Below are positions 33,942-43,873 of a stretch of 64,000 nucleotides of DNA, piece after piece; position 1 is the first letter of the stretch, and every line of letters begins with the position of its first letter. The notes under the pieces were generated by a model. That model was not told where the DNA came from and searched no databases. It saw nothing but the letters and a program-made list of their open reading frames with translations. A program made the translations under genes and the position numbers. Origin of the DNA: Epiperipatus broadwayi (taxonomy: Eukaryota; Onychophora; Udeonychophora; Euonychophora; Peripatidae); contig JAQFVV010000559.1 in the NCBI GenBank assembly GCA_028023455.1, positions 186,001 through 250,000 of the forward strand. The letters run 5' to 3'.

Positions 33942-34124
33942 TTACCACAAAAAATGTTGGAATGTCTCATTATGATATGATATGTGACAGTGTGTTAAAT
34001 ACCTTTGTAGATCATCTTCAATACTCTTTCTGCCACTACAGAATCTTGAAAACCATTTGAAAACATTCTGGGGACTCATGATTTTACTGCCACACACAAT
34101 TTCAGTAGCAGTTGTTTCAAACAA
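33942..34124 (-). pseudogene. mariner transposase N-terminal fragment
   Basis: Minus-strand frame: ETTATEIVCGSKIMSPQNVF followed by KWFSRFCSGRKSIEDD. This is the helix-turn-helix end of mariner transposases (ATE...MS..QVFKW..RF..GR.S.EDD), about residues 25-70 of a roughly 350-residue protein. The DDD catalytic part and terminal repeats are not found. A dead fragment. Confidence 0.7.
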
Positions 34125-35217
34125 AATTTAATGTTAACACATTGGGTTAGGATATAAATTACATTGTCACATTTTGTGTCATAACTATTTCATGTCATAA
34201 TTCTTGATATAAATACATTATCACTTTAAAATTACTTAGGTGAATAAATAAACTATGTCACTACACAAAAAATCTGTTAATTCAGAGGTGGGACTGCAGG
34301 AATCTTGGAGAGTGCTCCCATTCCTATGTGTATAATATTACTGTTAACATTAAGTTACCTTTTTATAATACTACTCAGTAAATATGCAAATAAAATCTTA
34401 TCAAATAGCATTCAATAAATCCATTATTTACTATAGCAATTAAGTAATATTTTGTTTAAATCGCATGTTGTTATTAAATTAGTAATGACTTGAAAGGTTG
34501 CTATTCTTCCACATGTGCCTTACTATTACTTTCAGACAGCCAATAGCTGTTTAAACAGGGGTCTGAGGAGCGATCAGGCCTAGACACATGACAGAGATTT
34601 TTTGACAAGAAAAGAATGATACCAATTTTTTCTTTTACTTAACTTTTTATATATATAAGCCAGTCTTAAGCATCTTGGCTTGAAAACATGAATATATAAA
34701 CATATACATTTATTACTCACTGAGTTAGTAATTTACGATATTACAGCGCGAAATCTCATCGTGTTGCAAAACTTTCATTAAAAAATGTAATCGTCAGGCG
34801 ATAACATATTTTGAGAAGATTTTTACATCATCCCATTTTCATTAGAAAATAAATATTTAAATTATTTTTTGAAACAACAAATATGGTAAATAAAGTATTT
34901 ATTCAATTTTAATATTAATTTGATGTTATGTATATTGAGATAAATTAGACTCGTAGCACTCAATGTAATGTGTGTGTATATATATATTTAAAACTTAAAA
35001 CAAAAAGTAGAAATGAACACAAACAAAATTTATTTTAGATATTTAATTAAAATATATACACTGGAATGTCTAATGATTGATTAAATAAAAATTTTGATAA
35101 TTTAAAGTAAGGTAAAGTATTTAAAATCAAATATATAAAAATCTCCATTTGTAAGACACTTTGTCTTTTTGATTTTGACAAAAATGTAAAATATTTTTGG
35201 AAAACTGTTTTTTTAAT

Positions 35218-35231
35218 AATGTACATTAATC
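35218..35231. repeat. Left target duplication of ACAGGC array
   Basis: AATGTACATTAATC, exact copy at 46917-46930, 11.7 kb away. Confidence 0.75.
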
Positions 35232-35686
35232 ATGTGATCACAATCTCTTATGCTAGCACATAACTGTTATTAAACAGGCAAAACTCTCCATACAGTAGTG
35301 CCACCCTGTGCCAACCAGAGTAATCAATGGATGCCAGAAAGCTTGTGCATAAAATCCCCACCTAATGCCTACTCATCCAATATCCCCAGACTAGTTTTTG
35401 GCTTGTGGCCTTCATCAGTGAGGAGCCTTGGATCTGAGAGCACTGCACATAGAAGCTCAATAGCTTATATAGTCATATGGGTCTGAACTGTTCAACACCC
35501 ATACATTTGGGTGTCTTTGGCTCTTTAACAACCATAGCCACCACTATCCTATTAGGCATGATTGGTGTTAGACCACTAAACATCACATGATCACCATCTT
35601 TTATGCTAGCACATAACTGTTATAAAACAGGCAAAACTCTCCATACAGTAGTGCCACCCTGTGTCAGCCAGAGTAATCAATAGATG
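35232..35686 (-). mobile_element. ACAGGC-family unit, inverted arm with hammerhead motif
   Basis: Begins ATGTGATCACAATCTCTTAT, the reverse of the family's 3' tail, and runs slightly more than one 453-bp unit on the minus strand to a head-to-head junction near 35686. Contains AAACAGGCAAAACTCTCCAT at 35273 and again near 35627. No protein-coding potential. Confidence 0.7.
35383..35424 (-). ncRNA. Hammerhead ribozyme-like motif, inverted arm
   Basis: Minus strand: TCCTCA, intact CTGATGA, AGGCCACAAGCCA (GGC/GCC helix II with an A-A mismatch at its base), AAA in place of GAA, the self-complementary ACTAGT as helix III, C, then TGGGGA. Helix I pairs TCCTCA with TGGGGA over six bases with one G-U. 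One conserved core base (G12) is lost. Confidence 0.5.
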
Positions 35687-35853
35687 GTCTGAGTTCAGAC
35701 CCATATGACTATATAAACTATTGAGCTTAGATTGAAAATATTGTGCTTTCAATTTTATTCTCATAGTTTTGTAGTTAAGTAGAGATAAAAGGTGGCTGCT
35801 AGAATGTTGCATTAGATCCTAAGATCTAGGTGCAGTGCTCTCAGATTGAAGGC

Positions 35854-35896
35854 TCCTCACTGATGAAGGCCACAAACCATAAACTATGTCTGGCGA
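35854..35896 (+). ncRNA. Hammerhead-like motif, first direct copy
   Basis: TCCTCA (35854-35859), intact CTGATGA (35860-35866), AGGCCACAAACCA, TAA where GAA is expected, ACTATGT, C (35890), TGGCGA. Helix I pairs with one mismatch and helix III no longer closes perfectly. Decayed. Confidence 0.45.
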
Positions 35897-36035
35897 TATT
35901 GGATGAGTAGGCACTAGATGGGGATTTTATGCACAAGCATTCTGGCATCCATTTATTACTCTGGTTGGTACAGGGTGGCACTCTGGTATAGAGAGTTTTG
36001 CCTGTTTAATAACAGTTATGTGCTAGCATAGGAGA

Positions 36036-36039
36036 TGGT
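36036..36039. repeat. Left target duplication of gypsy element
   Basis: TGGT, repeated at 46493-46496. A 5-bp reading (ATGGT) is also possible because the element ends in CA followed by TGGT. Confidence 0.65.
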
Positions 36040-38624
36040 TGTAACAGTCAGAAAACGTGTGATTAGTTAACATCATTCAGAATTCGACCACCACACAGAA
36101 TGACAGCACCATCGAGGTAGCGAAGCCACCCGTAGTACTGAGTTCGAACATAGTTTATCAGTTCACAATACAATCTACAAAACAACGCATCTGATGTGAC
36201 ATTAGTAAATATTTCTTTAGGCACGGTGGTCAGGGTATGCAAGAGATTCATAATTTTATTTCGAGTTAGCCAATCAGAACATTAATCTTACACTAATATT
36301 AATTAAACACTTATATTTACAAATCGAGGAAACATATTGAATGGGTATCGAATAAATAAAACATAACTGCAGATGTATAGTTTGAAATTATTTATTGAAA
36401 CATTTTATTAAATTATTTACTAATAATATTTGATAATATTTAAATTGAGTAACGGAATTTTCCGATACTTTTATTCAAGAAATACATTTATTTATTTAGT
36501 AACATTTATGTGAAATCATTTTATCAATAATACTTTTATTTAAGATCTCAGTAGCAGTATTTCCGATACTGTTCATGTTTACAAAGAGAAATACATTTAT
36601 TTGATGATGTAATCTAGCTACCTAAAATTCTTGAGCAAGTATTTCTAAGGCATGCCTTTAGGGATTTATTACTTTTGCAATGCAAGAGTCTAATATAAGA
36701 TTTATAATATTAGCGGCAGACATATATTTATTTAATTAAAGATATTTACTAATAACTAAGGGCTAACATTTATTAGAGAGTGAATTATGAAGATAATGCA
36801 GGGATGGTGGAGTGATACATAGAATAATAAAGTTAGTTAAAGAAACACATGGTACGCTTTAGAAAGGCGATATGGAATGGCAGTATATTGAAACTGCAAA
36901 GCCGTGAATGAGTTTATAAGAACGACGGGCTGGCATTTGCCATCGGCCCAAAGAAGTAAGGTGTCACATAAGCATAACTAGGGACAAGTGGTTTGTGCCA
37001 TGATTGCCTGTGGCTGCATGACTTTCGTCAAGCCCTATGGGAGCATTTATTATGTCCACTTATGTAGGACTACTAAGGTTAATTTCAACCCTATTGAATC
37101 TGGAATATTCAAGGCTTGGAATGGGTCATCGCGTCTCTAAAACATAACACATGCATAATGTATAGACAATTCTGGTAAGATTTAAATATATTTTCTAACT
37201 CGGCCCTTGGCAACTCTCAAAGAAATGCAATTTTATGGAATTATTAATTAAGATTTAATAAATATAAAACATATATAAACTGGGTGATTATTACAACTAA
37301 TACGCCAGCCATTTGCTAAGTAGTAGACCCCTGCATTACAATAAATGAAGCATTGAATGCGTGTTGATTTATATGAAAATATTAAGTTATTTATGAAAGT
37401 AAATATTAATGAAAATTTGACACGCATTCACTGTTTCAAGCGATCATAGATTTAAACTTAGAAAATTATGAGCATGTGATAATTATATAATAAAATGTAG
37501 ATTTTAGAAATACACACCCAAGAAAGTTAGAGTTAGGCAGGCTAGATTATTAAAGGACTTTACATTAAAAAAATTTAATAATTAATTTTAGTTTTACAAA
37601 CGAGAATTTACAGTTTATAAGTTAGATACAGAATAAATAAGCTATAGCGGAATATTAGTAGAGTACTCTAGAGAATTTGGACACAGGTACCTGTTTATGA
37701 GAAGTTTTCCAATTCCGTGATCAGTAGCAAATTGTTCATGATTCTAGCCTTAGCAGTTCTTTATAGCATTTGGATGATTCGTGCAATTTAACAGCAACAG
37801 CTTTCAAATTATTTTAGGCAGCAGTCTTCGTGGTTGAATTTATGAAGGGCAATGGAAGGTTTGGCATCCGATAGGCCATCTCCCAGGCGGAGAATAGTCT
37901 GTGTGCTTTTACTCGATCATACTGTGGCAGGAAAAAATTATTTAATATCTTGGAGACTCTCCTGATCGAGAGCAGAGCTAAAGTTAAAGTGCCTGTTTCT
38001 AGCAAGTCTAAGATGGCCTCTTTTCTTAGATCTTATCTTTCACATTTTTGTCATAGTTTATTTTTGGATTCCACTTAATCTGCCCTGAGGATAATCAATG
38101 CATTTTTTTGTTAATTCTAATTATAGAGACAGCTGCCTTTCTATTGTTTACATTTACATTTTACATTTAATTTTTATAAATACATTTTAGGGAATTTTTC
38201 TTTTTATTTAATCTATTATCTCTCACCGACCGATTCTTTTTAAAATTTCAAAGACAAAAAGGGAACATACGATTATTTTTACTTTTTAATTAAATCTATT
38301 TCTAAATTATTATTAAATGAAATTTAAACAAAGCAATAAATAACGGATTTTACAATTTAAAATAAATGATTAAAATTATATATATATTTTTATAACTAAA
38401 AGAAGAAATCTAAATTATATTATTTATCTTTATTTATTGCCTTAAATTTGAGATCGAAATGTGTGCATGTTTATGGTGAATTCTACATATATCTATACAT
38501 TTTTAATATTGCTACACACACAATTCGATACCAAAAAGTTTAAATTTGGGTAGGATAGACCGGTGAGTGAGAGACGATAGAAAAAGGTGAAACTTAAGAT
38601 TCGAAGACGAATCTTACTGTTTCA
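36040..38624 (-). mobile_element. Ty3/gypsy 3' LTR (2585 bp)
   Basis: Begins TGTAACAGTCAG and ends CTTACTGTTTCA on the + strand (TG...CA). It is colinear with 43874-46492 with scattered substitutions and short indels. As gag-pol lies on the minus strand, this is the 3' LTR. An LTR of 2.6 kb is unusually long. Both LTRs contain a minus-strand frame of 63 residues (37814-38005 here, 45675-45866 in the other), starting MLETGTLTLALLSIRRVSKI, of unknown meaning. Confidence 0.9.
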
Positions 38625-38631
38625 TTTCCCC
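38625..38631 (-). other. Candidate polypurine tract of the gypsy element
   Basis: Minus strand GGGGAAA directly abuts the TG that starts the 3' LTR, the expected position of the plus-strand primer. Confidence 0.6.
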
Positions 38632-39189
38632 ATACTTCCTGTGAACAATTAAGGAAGAACAAAGGAGGCAAAGAAAGAGAAAAATTTTTTGCTACATCAC
38701 ATAATTTAAATACTAAAAAAAATTTTTTTTTTTTTTTTTACAGATATATAGAAATATAGAAAGCAGAGGTTACATGAAGCAATGAATATTTATATACCCG
38801 GATCCAGAATTTATAGTTTAATTTAAAATGGCCTAATTTGGCCGTGTATATATATATAAAAATTCTTAGAGTAATATTAGTTAACATAATACATATAAAA
38901 AAAAATTCTTAAGGGTAATAGTAATTAAAACAATAATATATATATATATATAACAAAATTTCTATCTAAAGCCTTATTTAACCAATGTAAATTCCATTCA
39001 ACCAAATTCATTTTACCAAATTCGTTTTAATATTCTCATATACGTTTAATAAACGTCCTAAGAGTCTAAAATATTTTTACAACCCTGGGTCAGGTGGATA
39101 ATATCTACATGGTTTAAGATTACGGGCATTATATGTCCCTTTTATGGTATCTCCATCTTTTAATAAATATGCATTCGGGCCACATGTGC

Positions 39190-40337
39190 GGTCAATTATA
39201 AAGGATCCCCAGTACAAAGGAAATAACTTTTTATATACTCTTTTATCTCGGTTGCTTTGTTAAAAGTTCCATACCCAAACATAATTCCTGACCTGGAAAT
39301 TTTGGCTTCTCTGATCTGCTTGTAATTTCTGTTCTGCCCTTTCCATAAGGCAGTGGTGTCCCTTGCTTCTGTCAGTTTCAATATTGATTTCATGTTCATC
39401 CATGGGTAATGGCGTCTTGATCAGTAATGAGTCCGCTTTACCAAAATGCAAACATGTTGGTGTTTTGCCAGTGGCCTCATTGATGGTTCCATTGATATAT
39501 TGAAAAATCTTTTCAGTTTGATTTACCCAGCCTCTGTGATTTTGGTTAACATGGGTCCTAAATAGTCAGTTTATTTCCCTCATAACCCTTTCACATGGGT
39601 TAGACTGAGGATTTCAAATTGAGGTCAGAATATGTTTAACATTCTGCTGCTCAACCAAGTCTTCCATTCTTGAGATGTAAAGGCCAATCCATGGTCCAAG
39701 AGGATGGTGATCAGTTTTTCAATCTTGACGAATTGACACTTTTGTAACACTCGAATTGTGCAATGGGCGTCTGCTTGCATCACAGGATAGGCCTAAGCAT
39801 CTTTTGAAAATAGATCATAAGTTTCACGTAAGTAACAGAATCTACAGTAGGATGGCAATGGGCCATAGTGATTGATCGCAAGTATTTCATTTGGTGCAGA
39901 CGGGATGATAGAGGCACCTACTCCACAAGTTTTTATTATGGTGGTTTATCTCTTGCACAAGTAGCACATTTCATGAGGGTATCTGTCACATCTTCATATA
40001 GTTTTGGCCAGTGAAATTGTCATCTTATAGCTTCTGTTGTTCTGGGGCCATAGTGCCCTACTAAGCCATGCATATACATGATGAGACGGTTTCTGAGGTC
40101 AGGTGGTACCAAGATTTTCCAGTAAATTTTATCTCTCACAATCTGCTGCTGCCGCAACCTATTTCTTATCTGGTATAGCTTCTTTCCTCGAGGTGTTGTG
40201 CAGCCTTGTATTGGATTTCCTTGCTGTTGTACAATTTGGATAAGCTTTTTGTATAGCAGTTGTTGCTCTTGCCAATGTTGAAGGTTCCTTAACTTGTGTT
40301 CCATCTCCTGGTCCAGTACCATTGCTGCAATTACCAA
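39190..40337 (-). pseudogene. gypsy integrase remnant
   Basis: The segment at 40337-40020 ends with RNRLIMYMHGLVGHYGPRTT, the start of the HHCC zinc finger; CATC-type cysteines follow near 39970. Around 39660-39500 a frame reads PQSNPCERVMREIN, the conserved C-terminal part of the DD35E core, and continues to about 39260 (LHFGKADSLLIKTPLPMDEH). Stops and shifts interrupt the core near 39900-39600. It acted in insertion of the cDNA; this copy cannot be functional. Confidence 0.8.
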
Positions 40338-40367
40338 TGGCTGATCACTTATTATGGGGTTGTGTGG

Positions 40368-40712
40368 CTACAGTTCTATAGGATGTCGACTTATTATATC
40401 GGCCACTGTATTTTTAGGCCCAGGGCAGTAGACAACTTTATAATAAAATCTTTGAAGTGAAAGACTCCATCTGATGAGGTGGTTATTGTTCAGGTAACTT
40501 TTATTTAGGAATTTGAGACACCGGTGGTCAGTAATGATAATCACTTCTGAACCCAGGAGCATCTGCTTGAACTTATTACATGACCACACGATTGCTAGTG
40601 GCTCTTGTTTAGTCACTGTATAGTTCTTTTCGGCTACTTTCAGAATACAGCTGCTAAAATATAATATTTGGTGTTGGCCTTCTTGGTTGACTTGAAATAG
40701 AACCACACCCAA
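40368..40712 (-). pseudogene. gypsy RNase H domain
   Basis: An open stretch of 114 codons with ILYFSSCILKVAEKNYTVTK, EPLAIVW, and IIITDHRCLKFL, the usual RNase H landmarks after the reverse transcriptase of Ty3/gypsy. It ends with a GPKNTVADIISRHP tether motif. Separated from the reverse transcriptase by stops. Confidence 0.85.
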
Positions 40713-40904
40713 TCATTTCTGACTACTATCAGTCTGCAAATAAAAGGGACAGGTAAAATCTGGGTAGTGTAACATCATAGTCTCTAAAAATCTCTTTACT
40801 CAACTGAAGATTCTTCATGAGTATTCATCCATTCCCATCAGTGGTGGGATCTTATCAATTCTACTAGTGATGATGTATCTTTGGCAAAATGGGGGTAAAA
40901 CTTG

Positions 40905-41546
40905 TTATAGTAATTGCAAAGACCCAGAAATGATTGAACTTGTTTTCAGGTTCATTGGCCTAGGGAAATTTTCAATAGTTGTGACCTTGTCAGGGTGAGC
41001 CCTAATTCCTTGACCATTTACAATATGGCCTAAAAAAGAAATCTCCCTCAACGCGAAAAAACTTTTTTTTAAATTAACAGTTATATTTTTCTGGGTGCAC
41101 TCAATGTCTCTTGATGCAACTACTACATCATCTACATAACATACCAATTTTTTCTTTAACTTTTCTGACAATACTTGGTTCAAACACCTCATGAGGTCAG
41201 TTCCGCTATTTATCAGCCCAAAGGGTACTCTCTTAAACATGTGGGTTTGCCCATTGTATCGGAACACAGTATATTTTCGATTCTGGGGGTGGAGAGCCAT
41301 TTGCCAGTAACTGGCAGTTAGGTCAAGGGTAGAGAAAATATTCTTAGCAGTCAACTTGATAAACGTTTCTTGGATGGGTTGTGGGATGTCTCGCTCAGGT
41401 ATAGTAATGTTGTTTAATGTCCTAGCATCTAGACACAATCGTATGGTTCCATCTTTCTTTTTGACCATGACCAATGGGTTATTATAGGGTGATGACCCCT
41501 TTTCAATTACACCCCAGTCAATCATCTGTTTAATTTGGGCATTCAC
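40905..41546 (-). pseudogene. gypsy reverse transcriptase domain
   Basis: 213 codons open. SSPYNNPLVMVKKKDGTIRL and CLDARTLN lie near residues 18-45, FSTLDLTASYWQMALHP near 71-87, RVPFGLINSG near 106-115 and YVDDVVVASRD near 138-148 with both catalytic Asp present, then SFLGHIVNGQGIRAHPDKV. This is a complete Ty3/gypsy palm. It copied element RNA into DNA. The frame breaks shortly after, near 40905. Confidence 0.95.
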
Positions 41547-41738
41547 CTCTTCTTGATACTGAAATGGGATAGGGTATGTGCAGGTCTGGAAATGTCTCTT
41601 CTTTTACTCGTATCCGATGGACGTAATCACTAATTTCACCTGGAACCTGAGAAAATATTGTACAATTTTCCATAATTGTAACTGGAATCAGTCCTCTACC
41701 TTGTTTAACAATGATCCCATAATTTTCTCTTGGATATC

Positions 41739-42060
41739 CTAATCAGAAATAGCCTCCAGACATCTTAATTGGATTTCTTCAATTTGTTTATTAGTATCAA
41801 AACTAATCTGCTTCTGCTGGAAAGTTAGTATCTTTTTTTTATAGTCCAGGATGCATTCATGTTGGGTTGAGAAGTCAGACCCAATTATCACATCCTGAAT
41901 TAGTCCTTTGATCACTAAGAAGGCATGTCCTGCAGCCAGCTTCATTTGGTTTGTGTGAGCAGGTAGCCTGGATATGAGTCCGTGTTTTTCGTAATTTGTT
42001 AACCAATCTCTAGAAACACAGGAAATCTGGCTGCCTGGGTCAAGAAGAATTTGTGGAACT
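41739..42060 (-). pseudogene. gypsy aspartic protease remnant
   Basis: Minus strand reads VPQILLDPGSQISCVSRDWL near 42060-42000, then KLAAGHAFLVIKG and DVIIGSDFSTQHECILDY. The retropepsin order is clear: active-site loop, flap region, IIGxDF, then ILDY. The active-site triplet is DPG instead of D(S/T)G, which would abolish activity unless it is a sequencing or copy error. Confidence 0.75.
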
Positions 42061-42199
42061 GAGGCCCGATCCTTGTATTAATAATTGGGCAAGGGCCAAC
42101 CTGAAGTTCCCAAGTGGGATCCTCTTCCTGGATGACTGATGTTATGTTAGTCATCTCCACTACTTTCAGCTGCTGACAAGGTGGATTCTGGTACTGGAA

Positions 42200-43233
42200 A
42201 TCTCTTACTGAAGTCCCGCTTGATCGAATTGCCATTTGGTTTCTTCTTTCTCACTATGATTGCTAGTAGTTGCTGATTGCTGTTGTCTGGTCTCCGACTT
42301 CCATTCATGATCTATTAATCTTTTAGGCCAATGGCTATCATCTAAAGTCACAAGAAATTCTCCCATCTCTTCGATTGCTTTGATACAACTTCCGATCATC
42401 AGCTTTTGGGTAGTTAATGGTATATTTTGTTGAATTGTTCTAATGATATGTGTATCTGCCAATGCGAACGTCGTGAGGGATTTAAATCGGTTTGCTTGGT
42501 GGAGGAAAAACTGAGCATGTGTTTCTCAGGGTATTGCTCCGTATTTTTCATGACAGAGCATGTTGTAGATACCATTTTGATGCTCGTCATTCCAATATTG
42601 TTTCATTAATGCATCTTTGTACTTCTCTATAGTTTTAGGTTTCCATTTCACCATATCCCAACAGTCTTTGGCATAGCTCTGTAAATAATAACTGACAATA
42701 GCTATCTGTTCACCTGCTCCTGCCTTATGCACTTGAAAGAAACTTTGTAAGCTCTCTAAGTGGGTTTGAGGATTTTCTCCTGTCTCTCCGCTAAAGATTT
42801 TTATCTGAATAATCTATCCTAAGTAGCTTTGAAGCCTAACCTCCCTTGTCTTTGATGTTTTCCCCCTCTTTATTGACTTGGGTTCTTCTATATTCATTTG
42901 CTATCATTCCTAACTCTCTCAAGACAGATTTTTGAATTTCCTGATACTTCTTAGCTCTTATTGTTTCTTCTTCTGTATCTTTTTTGATTCTTCATCTCTT
43001 CTTCTCATGTCCTCCTCATAAATTTTCCTCATTTCTTCCCTATTCTGTCTAAGTATTTCACATAACTTTAAACTAAAGTCCATTGACTCTCCAAAAGCTT
43101 TAGATAAATCTACCTGCTCTATACTAACATTTTCTGCTTCCATTTTCTTAATATTATTTATTTTATTTATTAATAGCATTAGACTATTCCCCACCGGTAT
43201 CTTGGCCCTATCACACTCTTTCATTGCCCTCAC
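42200..43233 (-). pseudogene. gypsy gag remnant
   Basis: Three broken frames: 43233-42958 with a charged coiled-coil (LRQNREEMRKIYEEDMRRRD), 42732-42526 with QSYAKDCWDMVKWKPKTIEK (capsid-like W and LKxxF spacing), and 42462-42205 with SCIKAIEEMGEFLVTLDDSH. Typical retrotransposon gag order. No clear CCHC knuckle was seen. Confidence 0.65.
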
Positions 43234-43314
43234 CTACTCTACATTGCCCTATATTTATATTTTCTATATTGCTGCATTTAACATATATATTATAGCGAAC
43301 AACTGCTAATGCGT

Positions 43315-43525
43315 ATAATAAGCCACTGCTGTCTATATATATATATATAATAGCACTTTAATAAAATATTTACTGTTAACATGCATAGCAAGTCACTGCT
43401 GTCTCTGATATATATATACAATAGTACTTTAATAAATATTTACTGTCAACATATATAACAAGGCTCTGTTGTCTATGATATATATATAATGGTGCTTTAA
43501 TAAAATATTTACTGCTACTTGCTTT
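43315..43525. repeat. Three tandem ~67-bp repeats in the gypsy leader
   Basis: Units contain A(A/C)TGCTGTCT, a TATATA run, (A/G)TA(G/A)TACTTTAATAAA or AGCACTTTAATAAA, and ATATTTACTG. They lie between the 5' LTR and gag, in the untranslated leader. Confidence 0.8.
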
Positions 43526-43834
43526 CTCATTTAGCGACTGATTACTTTTTTTTTGACATATATATAAAAAAAATATTTCATTATATCCGAGTATTTTCGT
43601 TCCTTCTTAAATTACACACACATCCCTGCTTTCCTTAAATTTGTTATTTTGTCTATTGTCCTTTCATTCACTTGACCCACATTATTTCACTCGATTTATC
43701 TTTTTCATTATTTTTATCAAAACAAACTCGTATATATATAGAATAATTAGCTAACTCGGGTAATGAATGCTAAAAAAAATTTATATGCGTTATATTTTTG
43801 CTCAGGGTATATATGGGTTTTATAATCGAAGCCT

Positions 43835-43852
43835 CCATGTTTGTTGGCGCCA
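43835..43852 (-). other. Candidate primer-binding site of the gypsy element
   Basis: Minus strand TGGCGCCAACAAACATGG lies 21 bases inside the 5' LTR. TGGCGCC matches the complement of a tRNA 3' end (GGCGCCA). The tRNA identity is not decided, and the spacing is longer than usual. Confidence 0.45.
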
Positions 43853-43873
43853 AACGCTAAAAAAAATATACTA

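Larger units (their letters stand above)
35687..36039 (+). mobile_element. ACAGGC-family unit, first direct copy (interrupted by LTR element)
   Basis: Starts GAGTTCAGACCCATATGACT and runs to GCATAGGAGATGGT, where the gypsy LTR begins. The same unit resumes at 46493 with TGGTGATTATGTGATG, restoring the family sequence GATGGTGATCATGTGATG seen intact (reverse strand) at 35587-35604. The tandem period across the insertion is about 453 bases. Confidence 0.7.
38625..43873 (-). mobile_element. Internal region of an inactivated Ty3/gypsy retrotransposon
   Basis: A 5.25-kb region between two 2.6-kb LTRs. On the minus strand the order is gag (about 43233-42200), protease, reverse transcriptase, RNase H and integrase, i.e. 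Ty3/gypsy order with integrase last. Multiple stops and frame breaks separate the domains, so the copy is dead. About 570 bases next to the 3' LTR and 600 bases next to the 5' LTR are noncoding. I did not assign a clade and saw no envelope gene. Confidence 0.92.

Noticed and set aside
43315-43525. Regularly spaced repeats as a CRISPR array
   Set aside because: Three contiguous ~67-bp tandem units without spacers in a eukaryotic LTR element.
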